The notes: generated from the sequence alone by a model not told the origin. Counted from the first letter of the stretch, positions 6,758-15,352 are shown. The stretch: 64,000 nucleotides of DNA from Clostridiales bacterium (GCA_014799485.1 JAAVHY010000011.1:20567-84566); one strand, 5' to 3'. Translations and numbers: made by a program.

Positions 6758-7300
6758 ATGAAGTTTACGTTCACAGACAAGAAGGTCAACCTGCCCAAGT
6801 CCCTGCACAACTATGCGGAAAAGAAGGTAGGCAAGCTGGACCGATACTTCAAGAACGAGGCGGAGGCCAACCTGGTCTTCTCTGTGGAAAAGGATCGGAA
6901 CAAGGTGGAGCTCACCATCCGTTCCGGCGGCACTATCCTCCGGGTGGCGGAGAGCACGTCGGATATGTTCGCCTCGGTGGACGCGGCGGTCACCTCCATG
7001 GAGCGCCAGCTGCGCAAGCACAAGACCCGCCTGGAGAAGCGGCTGCGCCAGGGCGCGTTCAACCCGCCCGAGGCGGTGGAGGAGACCTCCTTTGTCCCCG
7101 ACGTGGAGGAGGACGGGGAGTTCCATGTGGTGCGCACCAAGAAGTTCCCCATTAAGCCCATGACGGTGGACGAGGCCATCCTCCAGATGGACCTGCTGGG
7201 CCACAGCTTCTACGCCTTCAAGAACGAGGACAGCGACGCCTTCGCCGTGGTCTACCGCCGCAACGACGGCGGCTACGGCCTGATCGAGGACGAGGGCTGA
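6758..7300 (+). CDS. hpf: Ribosome hibernation promoting factor, long form
   Basis: 180 residues; the ATG at 6758 follows AAAGGAGC. The N-terminal domain (about 1-100, MKFTFTDKKVNLPKSLHNYAEKKVGKLDRYF) is the sigma-54 modulation / RaiA fold that binds the 30S decoding centre. The C-terminal domain (about 120-180, VVRTKKFPIKPMTVDEAILQMDLLGHSFYAFKNEDSDAFAVVYRRNDGGYGLIE) is the dimerisation domain that lets long HPF join two ribosomes into a silent 100S particle. Length is normal for Firmicutes. It is a single-gene unit with its own promoter and terminator. Confidence 0.95.
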   Translation: MKFTFTDKKVNLPKSLHNYAEKKVGKLDRYFKNEAEANLVFSVEKDRNKVELTIRSGGTILRVAESTSDMFASVDAAVTSMERQLRKHKTRLEKRLRQGAFNPPEAVEETSFVPDVEEDGEFHVVRTKKFPIKPMTVDEAILQMDLLGHSFYAFKNEDSDAFAVVYRRNDGGYGLIEDEG

Positions 7301-7311
7301 CGGAATAGATT

Positions 7312-7345
7312 AAAAATCCCCCACCGGCCGGTGGGGGATTTTTTT
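7312..7345. terminator. Bidirectional terminator between hpf and the TSUP gene
   Basis: AAAAATCCCCCACCGGCC pairs with GGCCGGTGGGGGATTTTTTT, giving a U-tract on both strands; it serves the two converging genes. Confidence 0.9.
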
Positions 7346-7347
7346 GC

Positions 7348-8115
7348 TCAGGTCAGGTAGTTCACCGCCAAAATCGCCGTGCCCAGCACCGCCAGCACCA
7401 CGCCGGTGGCCCGGTTGAGGACGATCGGGCTGGCCTTGTTGGCGAACCGGGCGGCGATGCGGGCCCACAGCAGGGTGGACAGCACGCAGAACAGCAGCAC
7501 CCGCAAATCGGGCATGCCGCCGATGGCGAAGTGGCTCACCGAGCCGGTGAGGGCGGTGAAGGTCATGATGAACACGCTGGTGCCCACGGCGGTCTTCAGC
7601 TCGTACCCCAGCACGGAGGTGAGGATGAGCAGCATCATCATGCCGCCGCCGGCCCCCACAAAGCCGCAGATGAAGCCGATCATGACGCCGCAGACGATGG
7701 ACTGGACGACGCGCTTTTTGGCGGACACCGCCGCCATGGCCTCTTTGGTGGTCATCACGGGCTTGACGATGAACTTGATGCCCAGCAGCAGGGTCATGAA
7801 GGTGGAGAAGCCGCCCATGGTGGTGGCGGGCACCAGGCTGGACACCCAGCTGCCCACCATGGTGAACACCAGCACCGTGGCCATCATCACCAGGCCGTTT
7901 TTTATGTCCAGGTTCTTGTTTTTGCCGTAGGTATAGGCGGAAACGGCGCTGGCCAGCACATCGCTGGCCAGGGCGATGCCCACCGCCTCGTAGGGGGCCA
8001 TATGGAGGAAGGTGATGAGCATGGGGCTGATGACGGCGGCGGCGCTCATACCCGCGAAGCCGGTGCCCAGCCCCGCGCCGATGCCGGCGAGAAAGCAGAT
8101 GATAAACGTAAACAT
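7348..8115 (-). CDS. TSUP (TauE/SafE) family anion permease
   Basis: 255 residues with about eight membrane helices. The paired family motifs are GAGLGTGFAGMSAAAVISPML near the start and IGFICGFVGAGGGMMMLLILTSVLGYELKTAVGTS in the second half, the GxGGG-type repeats of sulfite/organosulfonate exporters. Proteins of this family move sulfite, sulfoacetate or other small anions; the exact substrate is not readable. It lies 9 bases after the MarR-type regulator gene and is co-transcribed with it, which suggests that the regulator senses the exported compound. Confidence 0.88.
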   Translation of the reverse strand: MFTFIICFLAGIGAGLGTGFAGMSAAAVISPMLITFLHMAPYEAVGIALASDVLASAVSAYTYGKNKNLDIKNGLVMMATVLVFTMVGSWVSSLVPATTMGGFSTFMTLLLGIKFIVKPVMTTKEAMAAVSAKKRVVQSIVCGVMIGFICGFVGAGGGMMMLLILTSVLGYELKTAVGTSVFIMTFTALTGSVSHFAIGGMPDLRVLLFCVLSTLLWARIAARFANKASPIVLNRATGVVLAVLGTAILAVNYLT

Positions 8116-8124
8116 GGGAAGACC

Positions 8125-8556
8125 TCACTTTTTCATGGCATTTCGGATATTCCGGGCAATTTTTTCGGAGACGGCCTCCAGGACCCGTTCCTCCTCCGGC
8201 GTAAATCCCCGGTACATGGCCTGATAAAAGGACCGCTGGGCGTCCTGTCCCGCCCGGACCATCTCCCCGGCGGCGGGCAGGGGGGTGAGGCGCAGGGCTT
8301 TGCGGTTGCCCTCGGGGTGTTCGGCGGACAGCAGGCCCTTGTCTTGGAGGGAGTGGACCGCCGCCGATACGTGGGATTTGGTCCACCGGCGCAGGCGGAC
8401 GGCTTCCGCCGCCGTGTCGTGGGCGGGGTTATTGGCAAGGAAGAGCAGAAGATCCAGCTCCATGCGGGTGAGCCCCCAGCGCTGGGCTACGGGGTCAAGG
8501 GCCTGGTCATAGGCGCCCTTGAACAGCAGGACGTTGTCCCAAAACGCTTCCGTCAC
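8125..8556 (-). CDS. MarR family transcriptional regulator
   Basis: 143 residues. A winged helix lies at about residues 30-95: WGLTRMELDLLLFLANNPAHDTAAEAVRLRRWTKSHVSAAVHSLQDKGLLSAEHPEGNRKALRLTPL, with the wing in ENPEGNRKALRL-like form. It is the first gene of an operon with the TSUP permease. A GTTC-N6-GAAC palindrome between its promoter and ATG is a likely site for self-control. The effector is unknown. Confidence 0.9.
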   Translation of the reverse strand: MTEAFWDNVLLFKGAYDQALDPVAQRWGLTRMELDLLLFLANNPAHDTAAEAVRLRRWTKSHVSAAVHSLQDKGLLSAEHPEGNRKALRLTPLPAAGEMVRAGQDAQRSFYQAMYRGFTPEEERVLEAVSEKIARNIRNAMKK

Positions 8557-8571
8557 GGCATGGCCTCCTTT

Positions 8572-8623
8572 TTGTTCTATTTTGAACTATATGGATTATA
8601 GCGCGAAGTCCGCCGCCTGTCAA
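8572..8623 (-). promoter_or_regulatory. Promoter and candidate operator of the marR-TSUP operon
   Basis: Minus strand TTGACA (8623-8618), 17-base spacer, TATAAT (8600-8595): a consensus sigma-A promoter. Just downstream, GTTCTATTTTGAAC (8574-8587) is an inverted repeat of GTTC/GAAC arms placed where a MarR dimer would block RNA polymerase. Confidence 0.7.
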
Positions 8624-8667
8624 GGGGCTGGATGAAAGACAGTCCGGGAAACCCCGAAAGAAGGCAC

Positions 8668-8696
8668 TTGACAAGGGGGAGGCGCTTGGGTATAAT
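8668..8696 (+). promoter_or_regulatory. Sigma-A promoter of the leuA T-box transcript
   Basis: TTGACA (8668-8673), 17-base spacer, TATAAT (8691-8696), a perfect consensus. Confidence 0.85.
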
Positions 8697-8704
8697 ATTT
8701 CAAA

Positions 8705-8970
8705 GCAAAAGGCGCAGATGGGAAGAAGACGCGGCTTCCCCTCGCTCAGAGAGCCGGTGGTTGGTGCGAACCGGCGCGAGACGCCGCGTGGATACTGGCC
8801 CCGGAGCCGCCGGCCTGAACTTGCAGTAAGGCCGGACGGGAGACCCCGTTACAGGTCGTGGCCTTGCTGGAGGCCGGGAGCGCGCATCGGGTGACCGTGC
8901 GCGGAATTAGGGTGGTACCGCGTAGTATATTTATTACGCCCCTGACGAAACGTCGGGGGCGTTTTTCTTT
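8705..8970 (+). promoter_or_regulatory. T-box riboswitch controlling leuA
   Basis: The conserved T-box bulge sequence AATTAGGGTGGTACCGCG is at 8905-8922 and is followed by an intrinsic terminator (CGCCCCTGACG / CGTCGGGGGCG plus TTTTT, 8937-8966). Upstream, CTCAGAGAG (about 8745) and GGTGCGAACC (about 8763-8772) are the distal Stem I motifs, and CGCGGC/GCCGCG form the helix above the specifier loop. The specifier should lie in GGATACTGG near 8800-8808. By alignment to the usual layout it could be ACT (Thr) or, shifted, CTG (Leu); I cannot decide. Uncharged tRNA would pair with the antiterminator and allow leuA expression. Confidence 0.88.
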
Positions 8971-9000
8971 TCCCCCGCGAAACCAAAGGAGGAAAAACCC

Positions 9001-10701
9001 ATGAATTTGAAACCCGGATTTGAAAAGTACATCCCCTTTGCCCCCCAGCCCATCGAGGGGCGGACCTGGCCGGACAAGGTCATTACCCGCGCCCCGGTGT
9101 GGTGCTCCGTGGACCTGCGGGACGGCAACCAGGCCCTCATCGACCCCATGAACCTGGAAGAAAAGCTGGAGTACTTCCATACGCTGGTGGACATCGGCGT
9201 GAAGGAGATCGAGATCGGTTTCCCCTCCGCCTCCGAGACGGAGTACGAGATCTGCCGGGAGCTCATCGAGGGGGGCCACATCCCCGACGACGTGACCATC
9301 CAGGTGCTGGTGCAGGCCCGGGAGCACCTGATCCGCAAGACCTTCGAGGCCATCCAGGGGGCGAAGAACGTCATCCTCCACTTCTACAACTCCACCTCCA
9401 CCCTCCAGCGCAAGGTGGTGTTCCACATGGACCGCGACGGCATCACCAAGATCGCCACGGACGCCGCCGACCTGATCTACGAGATGGCCCAGCCGGTGAT
9501 CGCGGGCGGTATGAACCTGCGCTATGAGTACTCCCCGGAATCGTTCATGGGCACCGAGATGGACTACGCCGTGGAGATCTGCGCGGCGGTGCTGGACCAC
9601 CTCCACGCCACGGCGGAGCAGCCCGTCATCCTCAACCTGCCCACCACGGTGGAGAACTGCATGCCCAACCAGTTTGCCGACATGATGGAGTATTTCATCC
9701 GCAATCTTCCGGGCCGGGAGCGGGCCGTCATCTCCCTCCACCCCCACAATGACCGGGGCTGCGGCGTGGCCACCACCGAGATGGGCCTGCTGGCGGGGGC
9801 CGAGCGGGTGGAGGCCACCCTGTTCGGCAACGGCGAACGCACCGGCAACGTGGACATGGTGACCCTGGCCATGAACATGTACACCCAGGGGGTGGACCCG
9901 AAGCTGGACTTCCACGACATCAACAAAATCCGTGATATGTACGAGCGGTGTACCAAGATGAAGGTGGGGGAGCGGCAGCCCTACGCGGGCCAGCTGGTGT
10001 TCACCGCCTTCTCCGGCAGCCACCAGGACGCCATCAACAAGGGCGTGCACTATATGAACGAGAGCGGCACGGATATGTGGGAGGTGCCCTACCTGCCCAT
10101 CGACCCGTCCGACGTGGGGCGGCAGTACGAGCCCATCATCCGCATCAATTCCCAGTCGGGCAAGGGCGGCGCGGCCTTTGTGATGATGCAGAACTTCGGC
10201 TACGACCTGCCCAAGGCCATGCACACCGAGTTCGGCGCCATCGTCCAGAAGGAGTCCGACCGGGTGGGCAAGGAGCTGAAGCCGGAGCAGATCTTCCAGC
10301 TGTTTGACCAGGAGTACCTCTCCGTGCCCAAGACCTACCAGCTGGAGCGCCACTCCTTCCTGGAGGACGGCCGCCACGGGGACGTGAGCCAGGTGGTATT
10401 TATCGGCGAGGTGGGCTACAACGGGAAGGTCATGGCCGCCCGGGGCGAGGGCAACGGCCCCATCGACGCCTTCTTCAACGCCCTCCACGACCTGCCCGAA
10501 GGGCACATCGAGGGCTACCAGTTCGTGGACTACAAGGAGCACGCCATCTCCTCCGGCTCGGACACCCAGGCGGTGTGCTACATCCACCTGAAAAACCCGG
10601 AGGGCCGGGACGTGTTCGGCGTGGGCAAGAGCCACAACATCAACCGGGCGTCCCTGCGGGCGATCCTGTGCGCCATCAACCGCTCCCTGCTGAACAAGTG
10701 A
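9001..10701 (+). CDS. leuA: 2-isopropylmalate synthase, long form
   Basis: 566 residues; ATG follows AAAGGAGG. It condenses acetyl-CoA with 2-oxoisovalerate in the first step of leucine synthesis. The HMGL-like TIM barrel carries VDLRDGNQALIDPM, the metal-binding ISLHPHNDRGCGVATTEMGL and LFGNGERTGNVDMVTLAMN. The N-terminus KYIPFAPQPIEGRTWPDKVITRAPVWCSVDLRDGNQ, read in parts, is the actinobacterial/yeast-like LeuA class. The C-terminal about 130 residues form the LeuA dimer/leucine feedback domain (GPIDAFFNALHDL, SSGSDTQAVCYIHLKN). It is controlled by the T-box leader; no other leu gene follows in this window. Confidence 0.94.
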   Translation: MNLKPGFEKYIPFAPQPIEGRTWPDKVITRAPVWCSVDLRDGNQALIDPMNLEEKLEYFHTLVDIGVKEIEIGFPSASETEYEICRELIEGGHIPDDVTIQVLVQAREHLIRKTFEAIQGAKNVILHFYNSTSTLQRKVVFHMDRDGITKIATDAADLIYEMAQPVIAGGMNLRYEYSPESFMGTEMDYAVEICAAVLDHLHATAEQPVILNLPTTVENCMPNQFADMMEYFIRNLPGRERAVISLHPHNDRGCGVATTEMGLLAGAERVEATLFGNGERTGNVDMVTLAMNMYTQGVDPKLDFHDINKIRDMYERCTKMKVGERQPYAGQLVFTAFSGSHQDAINKGVHYMNESGTDMWEVPYLPIDPSDVGRQYEPIIRINSQSGKGGAAFVMMQNFGYDLPKAMHTEFGAIVQKESDRVGKELKPEQIFQLFDQEYLSVPKTYQLERHSFLEDGRHGDVSQVVFIGEVGYNGKVMAARGEGNGPIDAFFNALHDLPEGHIEGYQFVDYKEHAISSGSDTQAVCYIHLKNPEGRDVFGVGKSHNINRASLRAILCAINRSLLNK

Positions 10702-10714
10702 GAAGGTGCTGTCG

Positions 10715-11212
10715 ATGGGCGGATATCTCATCAAGCCGATGGAGAGCGAAGAGGAGATCAACGGCAAGGGGTACGTGCACTACAGATCCTGGCATGAGAC
10801 CTACGCGGGACTGATCGACGCGTGTTATTTGGAAAGCATTACCCTGGAAAAGTGTGTCGGGATCGCGCGTCAGTGGCCAGAGAATATCATCGTCGCCAAG
10901 GATGGGGATAAGGTCATCGGCTTTGTGGGCTGCGGGGCTTACCGGGACGAAACCCTGCCGGGATACGGCGAGGTCTTTTCGATCTATGTTCTCCGGGAGT
11001 ACCATGGCCAAAAGGTCGGCTATGCGCTGATGAACGCCGCTTTTGAGCGGCTTTCCGTGTACCAAAGGGTCGCCGTCTGGGTGCTGAAGGGCAACGATAA
11101 GGCCATCCGCTTCTATGAGCGGTACGGCTTCCGCTTTGACGGCGGGTCAGCGGACGTTATGCTGGGCGGTCCGAATACGGAGCTGAGAATGGTTTACGAA
11201 GGCAAAGGATGA
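10715..11212 (+). CDS. GNAT family N-acetyltransferase
   Basis: 165 residues from the ATG at 10715, with AGAAGG 8 bases upstream; a GTG at 10706 is a weaker choice. The acetyl-CoA fold is visible: an IIVAKDGDKVIGFVGCG beta pair, the VFSIYVLREYHGQKVGYALMNAAF motif A (a variant of Q/RxxGxG/A), and VWVLKGNDKAIRFYERYGFRFDGG motif B. It follows leuA by 13 bases and is read from the same transcript. The acceptor substrate is unknown. Confidence 0.88.
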   Translation: MGGYLIKPMESEEEINGKGYVHYRSWHETYAGLIDACYLESITLEKCVGIARQWPENIIVAKDGDKVIGFVGCGAYRDETLPGYGEVFSIYVLREYHGQKVGYALMNAAFERLSVYQRVAVWVLKGNDKAIRFYERYGFRFDGGSADVMLGGPNTELRMVYEGKG

Positions 11213-11214
11213 AG

Positions 11215-11246
11215 AAATCCCGCCGCTTCAAAGCGGCGGGATTTCT
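11215..11246. terminator. Bidirectional terminator
   Basis: AAATCCCGCCGCTT pairs with AAGCGGCGGGATTT; it sits between the converging GNAT gene and the small Nif11-like gene. Confidence 0.88.
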
Positions 11247-11248
11247 TA

Positions 11249-11473
11249 TCACTTCTTGAACAGGTTGCCCAGGCCCTTGACGGCGTCGCCCACGTTGTCG
11301 GCGGTGAGCTTGGCCTTCACCCCGGCCACCACGGTGTCCAGCTGGTCGGTGGGCAGGTCAATGCCGGTGAGCTTTTTCAGCGCGCCTGCGGGGTCGCTGA
11401 GGAACTGCTTTTTCAGGCCCTCGTCCTTTTTGAGCTTCTCGACGATATCCTCAATGGTCTTTTTGACGTCCAT
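11249..11473 (-). CDS. Small helical protein resembling Nif11-type leader peptides
   Basis: 74 residues, start at 11473 after GAGAGGAGGGACTTCC. The pattern VEKLKKDEGLKKQFLSDPAGALKKLTGIDLPTDQLDTVVAGVKAKL resembles the leader region of Nif11/nitrile-hydratase-like peptides ('F..DP..AL....GI.LP..'). It ends with Asp-Asn-Val-Gly and GLGNLFKK without a Cys/Ser/Thr-rich core, and no maturase lies beside it. It may therefore be a free-standing regulatory or structural relative and not a peptide natural product precursor. Function unknown. Confidence 0.7.
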   Translation of the reverse strand: MDVKKTIEDIVEKLKKDEGLKKQFLSDPAGALKKLTGIDLPTDQLDTVVAGVKAKLTADNVGDAVKGLGNLFKK

Positions 11474-11596
11474 GGAAGTCCCTCCTCTCTTATTTTGGAT
11501 ATTTTACAGGATTTTTTCCGGCTTGTCAATTTCTTCTTGCGGCTTTGCCATGGAGGCATTATAATAAAAGTAACTTTTTGGAAAGCAGGGGATACC

Positions 11597-12418
11597 ATGA
11601 AAAAAGCGGCGTTTATCGGCGTAGGCAATATGGGCGGGGCTCTGGCCCGGGCGGCCTGCCGGGCCATCGGCCCGGAGGAGGTCGTCATCGCCAACCGTAC
11701 CCCTGCCAAGGCGGAGGCTTTGGCGGCGGAGCTGGGCTGCGGCGTGGTGGGCAGCGCCGCCGACGCGGTCTGGGCGGCGGAGTACCTCTTTTTCGGGGTA
11801 AAGCCCAACGGACTGCGGCCCCTGCTGGAGGAGCTGGCACCCCAGCTCCGGGACCGGCACCGGGTGGGCGAGGACAAGGTGGTGGTGTCCATGGCGGCGG
11901 GGCTGACCATTGAGGATCTGCGGCCCCATCTGGCCGGGGCGGGGTACTATGTGCCCATCGTGCGCATCATGCCCAACACCTGCGTGGCCATCGGTAAGGG
12001 CATGACCGCCCTGTGCGCCTGGGAGGCGGGGGAGGACCACATCCGGGGCGTGGAAGAGATCCTGTCCGCCTCCGGCGTGGTGGAACGCATTCCCGAGGGC
12101 CTGATGGACCAGTTTTCCGCCGTGGCGGGCTGCGGCCCGGCCTTCGTCTACCCGTACATCGAGGCGCTGGCGGACGGCGGGGTGATGGCCGGCCTGCCCC
12201 GGGAGCAGGCCATGGAGTACGCCGCCCAGACGATGCTGGGGGCCGCGGCCATGGTGCTGGAGAGCGGCAAGCACCCCGGACAGCTCAAGGACGAGGTGTG
12301 CTCCCCCGGCGGCTCCACCATCGCCGGGGTGGCCGAGCTGGAGCGGGGCGGCCTGCGTGCCGCCGCCATCAACGCGGTGCTGGCCGCATACAAACGGAAT
12401 CAGGAGCTGGGAAAGTGA
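11597..12418 (+). CDS. proC: Pyrroline-5-carboxylate reductase
   Basis: 273 residues from the ATG at 11597. It reduces 1-pyrroline-5-carboxylate to proline with NAD(P)H. The N-terminal Rossmann fold MKKAAFIGVGNMGGALARAA is followed by FFGVKPNGLRPLLEEL, VVSMAAGLTIEDL, VRIMPNTCVAIGKGMTAL and the C-terminal family signature LKDEVCSPGGSTIAGVAELERGGLRAAAINAVLAAYKR. Length is normal. It is a single-gene unit closed by a strong hairpin. Confidence 0.96.
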   Translation: MKKAAFIGVGNMGGALARAACRAIGPEEVVIANRTPAKAEALAAELGCGVVGSAADAVWAAEYLFFGVKPNGLRPLLEELAPQLRDRHRVGEDKVVVSMAAGLTIEDLRPHLAGAGYYVPIVRIMPNTCVAIGKGMTALCAWEAGEDHIRGVEEILSASGVVERIPEGLMDQFSAVAGCGPAFVYPYIEALADGGVMAGLPREQAMEYAAQTMLGAAAMVLESGKHPGQLKDEVCSPGGSTIAGVAELERGGLRAAAINAVLAAYKRNQELGK

Positions 12419-12423
12419 CAAGA

Positions 12424-12452
12424 GGGCCGTCCGCATCGCGGACGGCCCTTTT
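12424..12452. terminator. Terminator after proC
   Basis: GGGCCGTCCGC, loop ATC, GCGGACGGCCC, TTTT on the plus strand; it also lies at the 3' side of the converging yebC gene. Confidence 0.9.
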
Positions 12453-12463
12453 CCGTAACAAAA

Positions 12464-13189
12464 TCAGTTGTCCCAGTTGTGCCAGACGTTCTGGACGTCG
12501 TCGTTGTCCTCCATGATGTCGATGAGCTTTTCCATGTTTTTGATATCGCCCTCATCGGACAGGGTGACGTAGTTCTGGGGCACCATCTCCACCTTGGCGG
12601 AGGCGAATACGTAGCCCTTTTCCTCCATGGCGGCCAGCACCGCGCCAAAGGCGTCCGGGTCGGTGTAGACGGTGAAGCAGTCCTCGTCCGCCTCGAAGTC
12701 GGCCGCGCCGCAGTCCAGGGCGTCCATCATGGCGACCTCTTCGTCCAGGTCCTCCCGCTCGATGACCAGCACGCCCTTCTGGTCGAAGGACCAGGACACA
12801 CAGCCGGTGGCGCCCAGGTTGCCGCCGAACTTGTCGAAATTGTGGCGCACCTCGGAGGCGGTGCGGTTGCGGTTGTCGGTGAGGGTCTCCACGATCACCG
12901 CCACGCCGCCGGGGCCGTACCCCTCGTAGGTGATGCCCTCGTAGTCGTTGGCGTTGCCGGAGCCCACGGCCTTCTCGATGGTGCGCTTGATGTTGTCGTT
13001 GGGCATGTTGGCGGCCCGGGCCTTGGCGATGACGGTGGCCAGGCGGGAGTTGTTGTTGGGGTCGCCGCTGCCGCCGGTCTTGACGGCCACGATGATCTCA
13101 CGGGCGATCTTGGTGAACGCCTGGGAGCGCTTGGCGTCCGCCGCGCCCTTGGTTTTCTGGATATTGTGCCACTTGGAATGTCCTGACAT
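12464..13189 (-). CDS. yebC: YebC/PmpR family regulator (TACO1-like)
   Basis: 241 residues. The signature MSGHSKWHNIQKTKGAADAKRSQAFTKIAREI opens the protein, followed by NNNSRLATVIAKARAANMPNDNIKRTIEKA and YEGYGPGGVAVIVETLTDNRNRTASEVRHNFDKFGGNLG. Bacterial YebC proteins act in translation of difficult (for example proline-rich) stretches and have been described as DNA-binding regulators. Three-domain length is complete. It is a single gene with no obvious operon partner. Confidence 0.95.
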   Translation of the reverse strand: MSGHSKWHNIQKTKGAADAKRSQAFTKIAREIIVAVKTGGSGDPNNNSRLATVIAKARAANMPNDNIKRTIEKAVGSGNANDYEGITYEGYGPGGVAVIVETLTDNRNRTASEVRHNFDKFGGNLGATGCVSWSFDQKGVLVIEREDLDEEVAMMDALDCGAADFEADEDCFTVYTDPDAFGAVLAAMEEKGYVFASAKVEMVPQNYVTLSDEGDIKNMEKLIDIMEDNDDVQNVWHNWDN

Positions 13190-13377
13190 GGTGGTATCGT
13201 TCCCTTCGTTGTGAGGTTAAGCCCGTTGGGCGAAAAATTCACCCATCAATATACCACACTTTCCCGGGCATTTCAAGAGCGGCGGCAGGATTTTCCCGCG
13301 GGGCGCTTCCTTTTTCCGGGCCGGTGTGGTATAGTAGACGCGCGTGAGCGATATTTCCGGGATAGGGGGCCCTTTCC

Positions 13378-14748
13378 TTGGCAGACCGTCAGAACGACTT
13401 TTCTCAGGGGAGCATTCCCCGCAATATCATGAATCTGGCCATCCCCATGATGGCGGCCCAACTGGTGAACGTGCTGTACAGCGTGGTGGACCGCATCTAT
13501 TTGGGCCACCTTCAGGGCAGCGACAGCCTGGCCCTCACCGGCCTGGGGGTGACCATGCCCATCGTGTCCATCCTCATGGGCTTTGCCAACCTGTGCGGCA
13601 CCGGCGGCGCGCCCCTGTGCTCCATCGACCGGGGCCGGGGGGACGATGAGGAGGCGGAGCGGGTGATGGGCAACGCCTTTGTGCTGCTCCTCCTGCTGGG
13701 GACGGCGGGCACTGCCTTTTTCCTGGCGCTGAAGGGGCCGATCTTATACCTCTTCGGGGCCAGCCCGGACACGTTCCCCTATGCCGACGGCTATATGAGC
13801 ATCTACCTGTGGGGCACCCTGTTCGTCATGATCAGCCTGGGCATGAACCCCTTCATCAACGCCCAGGGCTTTGGGAGGATGGGGATGATGACGGTGCTGC
13901 TGGGGGCGGCGGTGAACATCGCCCTGGACCCGGTGCTGATCTTCGTGTTCCACATGGGGGTACGGGGCGCGGCCCTGGCCACCGTGTTCTCCCAGGCGCT
14001 GTCGGCGGGATGGGTGCTGCTGTTCCTCACCGGCAAAAAGGCCATTTTGCGTCTCAAGCGGGAAAATCTGCGGCTGGACAAAGCGCGCACGGGGAAGATC
14101 GTCTCCCTGGGCCTGTCCGGCTTTTTCGTGAACCTGACCAACAGCTTGGTGCAGGTGGTGTGCAACGCCACCCTCCAGACCTACGGCGGGGACACCTACG
14201 TGGGGGTGATGACCATCATCAACTCGATCCGTGAGGTGTTCATCATGCCGGTGCAGGGGCTGACCAACGGCTCCCAGCCGGTGGCGGGGTACAATTACGG
14301 CGCGAAGCTGTACGGCCGGACGCGGCAGGCCATCCGCTTCAGCGTGGGGGTGACGGTGGCCTACTCGGCGGCCTTCTGGGCGTTTGCCATGCTCTTCCCG
14401 GAGCCGCTGATCCACATATTCAAAAGCGACCCGGATATTTTGAGGGCGGGGGTGCCCGCCCTGCGGGTCTACTTCGCGATGTTCCTGTTCATGTCCCTCC
14501 AGCTGGCGGGGCAGGGGGTGTTCGTGGGGCTGGGGCGGTCGCGGCAGGCCATCTTTTTCTCCTTGCTGCGCAAGGCGGTCATCAACGCCCCCCTGACCCT
14601 GATCCTGCCCATCTGGCTGGGCGCCGGCGGGGTGTTCGTGGCGGAGGCGGTGTCCCAGCTGGTGGGCGGCCTTGCCTGCTTCACCACCATGTACTTCACG
14701 GTGTACCGCCCCCTGGGCCGCCTGGGGGACGGGGAGGAGGCCCCATGA
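13378..14748 (+). CDS. MATE family multidrug/sodium antiporter
   Basis: 456 residues; TTG start at 13378 after a G-rich site. Twelve hydrophobic segments are arranged in two halves. Family motifs include IPMMAAQLVNVLYSVVDRIYLGH at the first helix and GLTNGSQPVAGYNYGAKLYGRTRQAI in the second half. MATE proteins expel cationic drugs or metabolites using Na+ or H+. The stop overlaps the start of the SprT-like protease gene (ATGA), so the two are translationally coupled. Confidence 0.9.
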   Translation: MADRQNDFSQGSIPRNIMNLAIPMMAAQLVNVLYSVVDRIYLGHLQGSDSLALTGLGVTMPIVSILMGFANLCGTGGAPLCSIDRGRGDDEEAERVMGNAFVLLLLLGTAGTAFFLALKGPILYLFGASPDTFPYADGYMSIYLWGTLFVMISLGMNPFINAQGFGRMGMMTVLLGAAVNIALDPVLIFVFHMGVRGAALATVFSQALSAGWVLLFLTGKKAILRLKRENLRLDKARTGKIVSLGLSGFFVNLTNSLVQVVCNATLQTYGGDTYVGVMTIINSIREVFIMPVQGLTNGSQPVAGYNYGAKLYGRTRQAIRFSVGVTVAYSAAFWAFAMLFPEPLIHIFKSDPDILRAGVPALRVYFAMFLFMSLQLAGQGVFVGLGRSRQAIFFSLLRKAVINAPLTLILPIWLGAGGVFVAEAVSQLVGGLACFTTMYFTVYRPLGRLGDGEEAP

Positions 14749-15269
14749 CCCAGGAATACATAGACGGCCTGCTGGCTTTGGCGATCGCCCAGGCCCGGGC
14801 GGTGAAGATACCCGTCTCCTCCAGCATCGCTCCCCGCGTCCGGCTCAACCGCCGTGCCAGGACCCGGTTCGGCTGCTGTGTCCGCAGGGACGGCAAATAC
14901 GCCATCGAGCTGTCCGCCCGGCTGGCGGAGCAGGGCAGCGAGGACGCCATCCTCCGGGTGCTGGCCCACGAGGTGCTGCATACCTGTTACGGCTGCTCCA
15001 ACCACGGCAAGCGCTGGAAGGGCTATGCCCAGCGGATGAACGACGCCTACGGGTATCAGATCAAGCGCACGGATGATTACAGCGGGCTGGGCATTGAGGA
15101 CGACCGGCCCGTGCGGTACTGGGTGGTGTGCGCCCAATGCGGGAGGCGCATCCCCCGGATGAAGCGCTCCCCGCTGGTGGACCACCCGGGGCGCTACCGC
15201 TGCGCCTGCGGCGGGGCCCTGCGGGTGGAGGAGGCGGGCCCGCGAACGGCGGGAAACGGGGAGCTGTGA
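14745..15269 (+). CDS. SprT-like zinc metalloprotease domain protein
   Basis: 174 residues. A catalytic zinc motif VLAHEVLHTCYG (HExxH-type with Val-Leu) is followed by CSNHGKRWKGYAQRM, where the third His is expected. The C-terminal zinc ribbon is WVVCAQCGRRIPRM...YRCACGGAL with two Cys pairs. SprT-like proteins include proteases that clear DNA-protein crosslinks, but bacterial roles are poorly known. It overlaps the MATE gene by four bases; a functional link is not evident. Confidence 0.85.
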   Translation: MTQEYIDGLLALAIAQARAVKIPVSSSIAPRVRLNRRARTRFGCCVRRDGKYAIELSARLAEQGSEDAILRVLAHEVLHTCYGCSNHGKRWKGYAQRMNDAYGYQIKRTDDYSGLGIEDDRPVRYWVVCAQCGRRIPRMKRSPLVDHPGRYRCACGGALRVEEAGPRTAGNGEL

Positions 15270-15352
15270 AAACGGGAGGGCTTTCTTCCCTGTTTTCATA
15301 TGTTCTGCCCGAAATAAACGAAAAAAACGACCTATTTTTGTTGAGAAAACCT

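Noticed and set aside
8746..10767. A minus-strand open frame of 673 codons over leuA
   Set aside because: Antisense to a gene with all LeuA motifs and a T-box leader; its product is low-complexity Val/His/Gly-rich.
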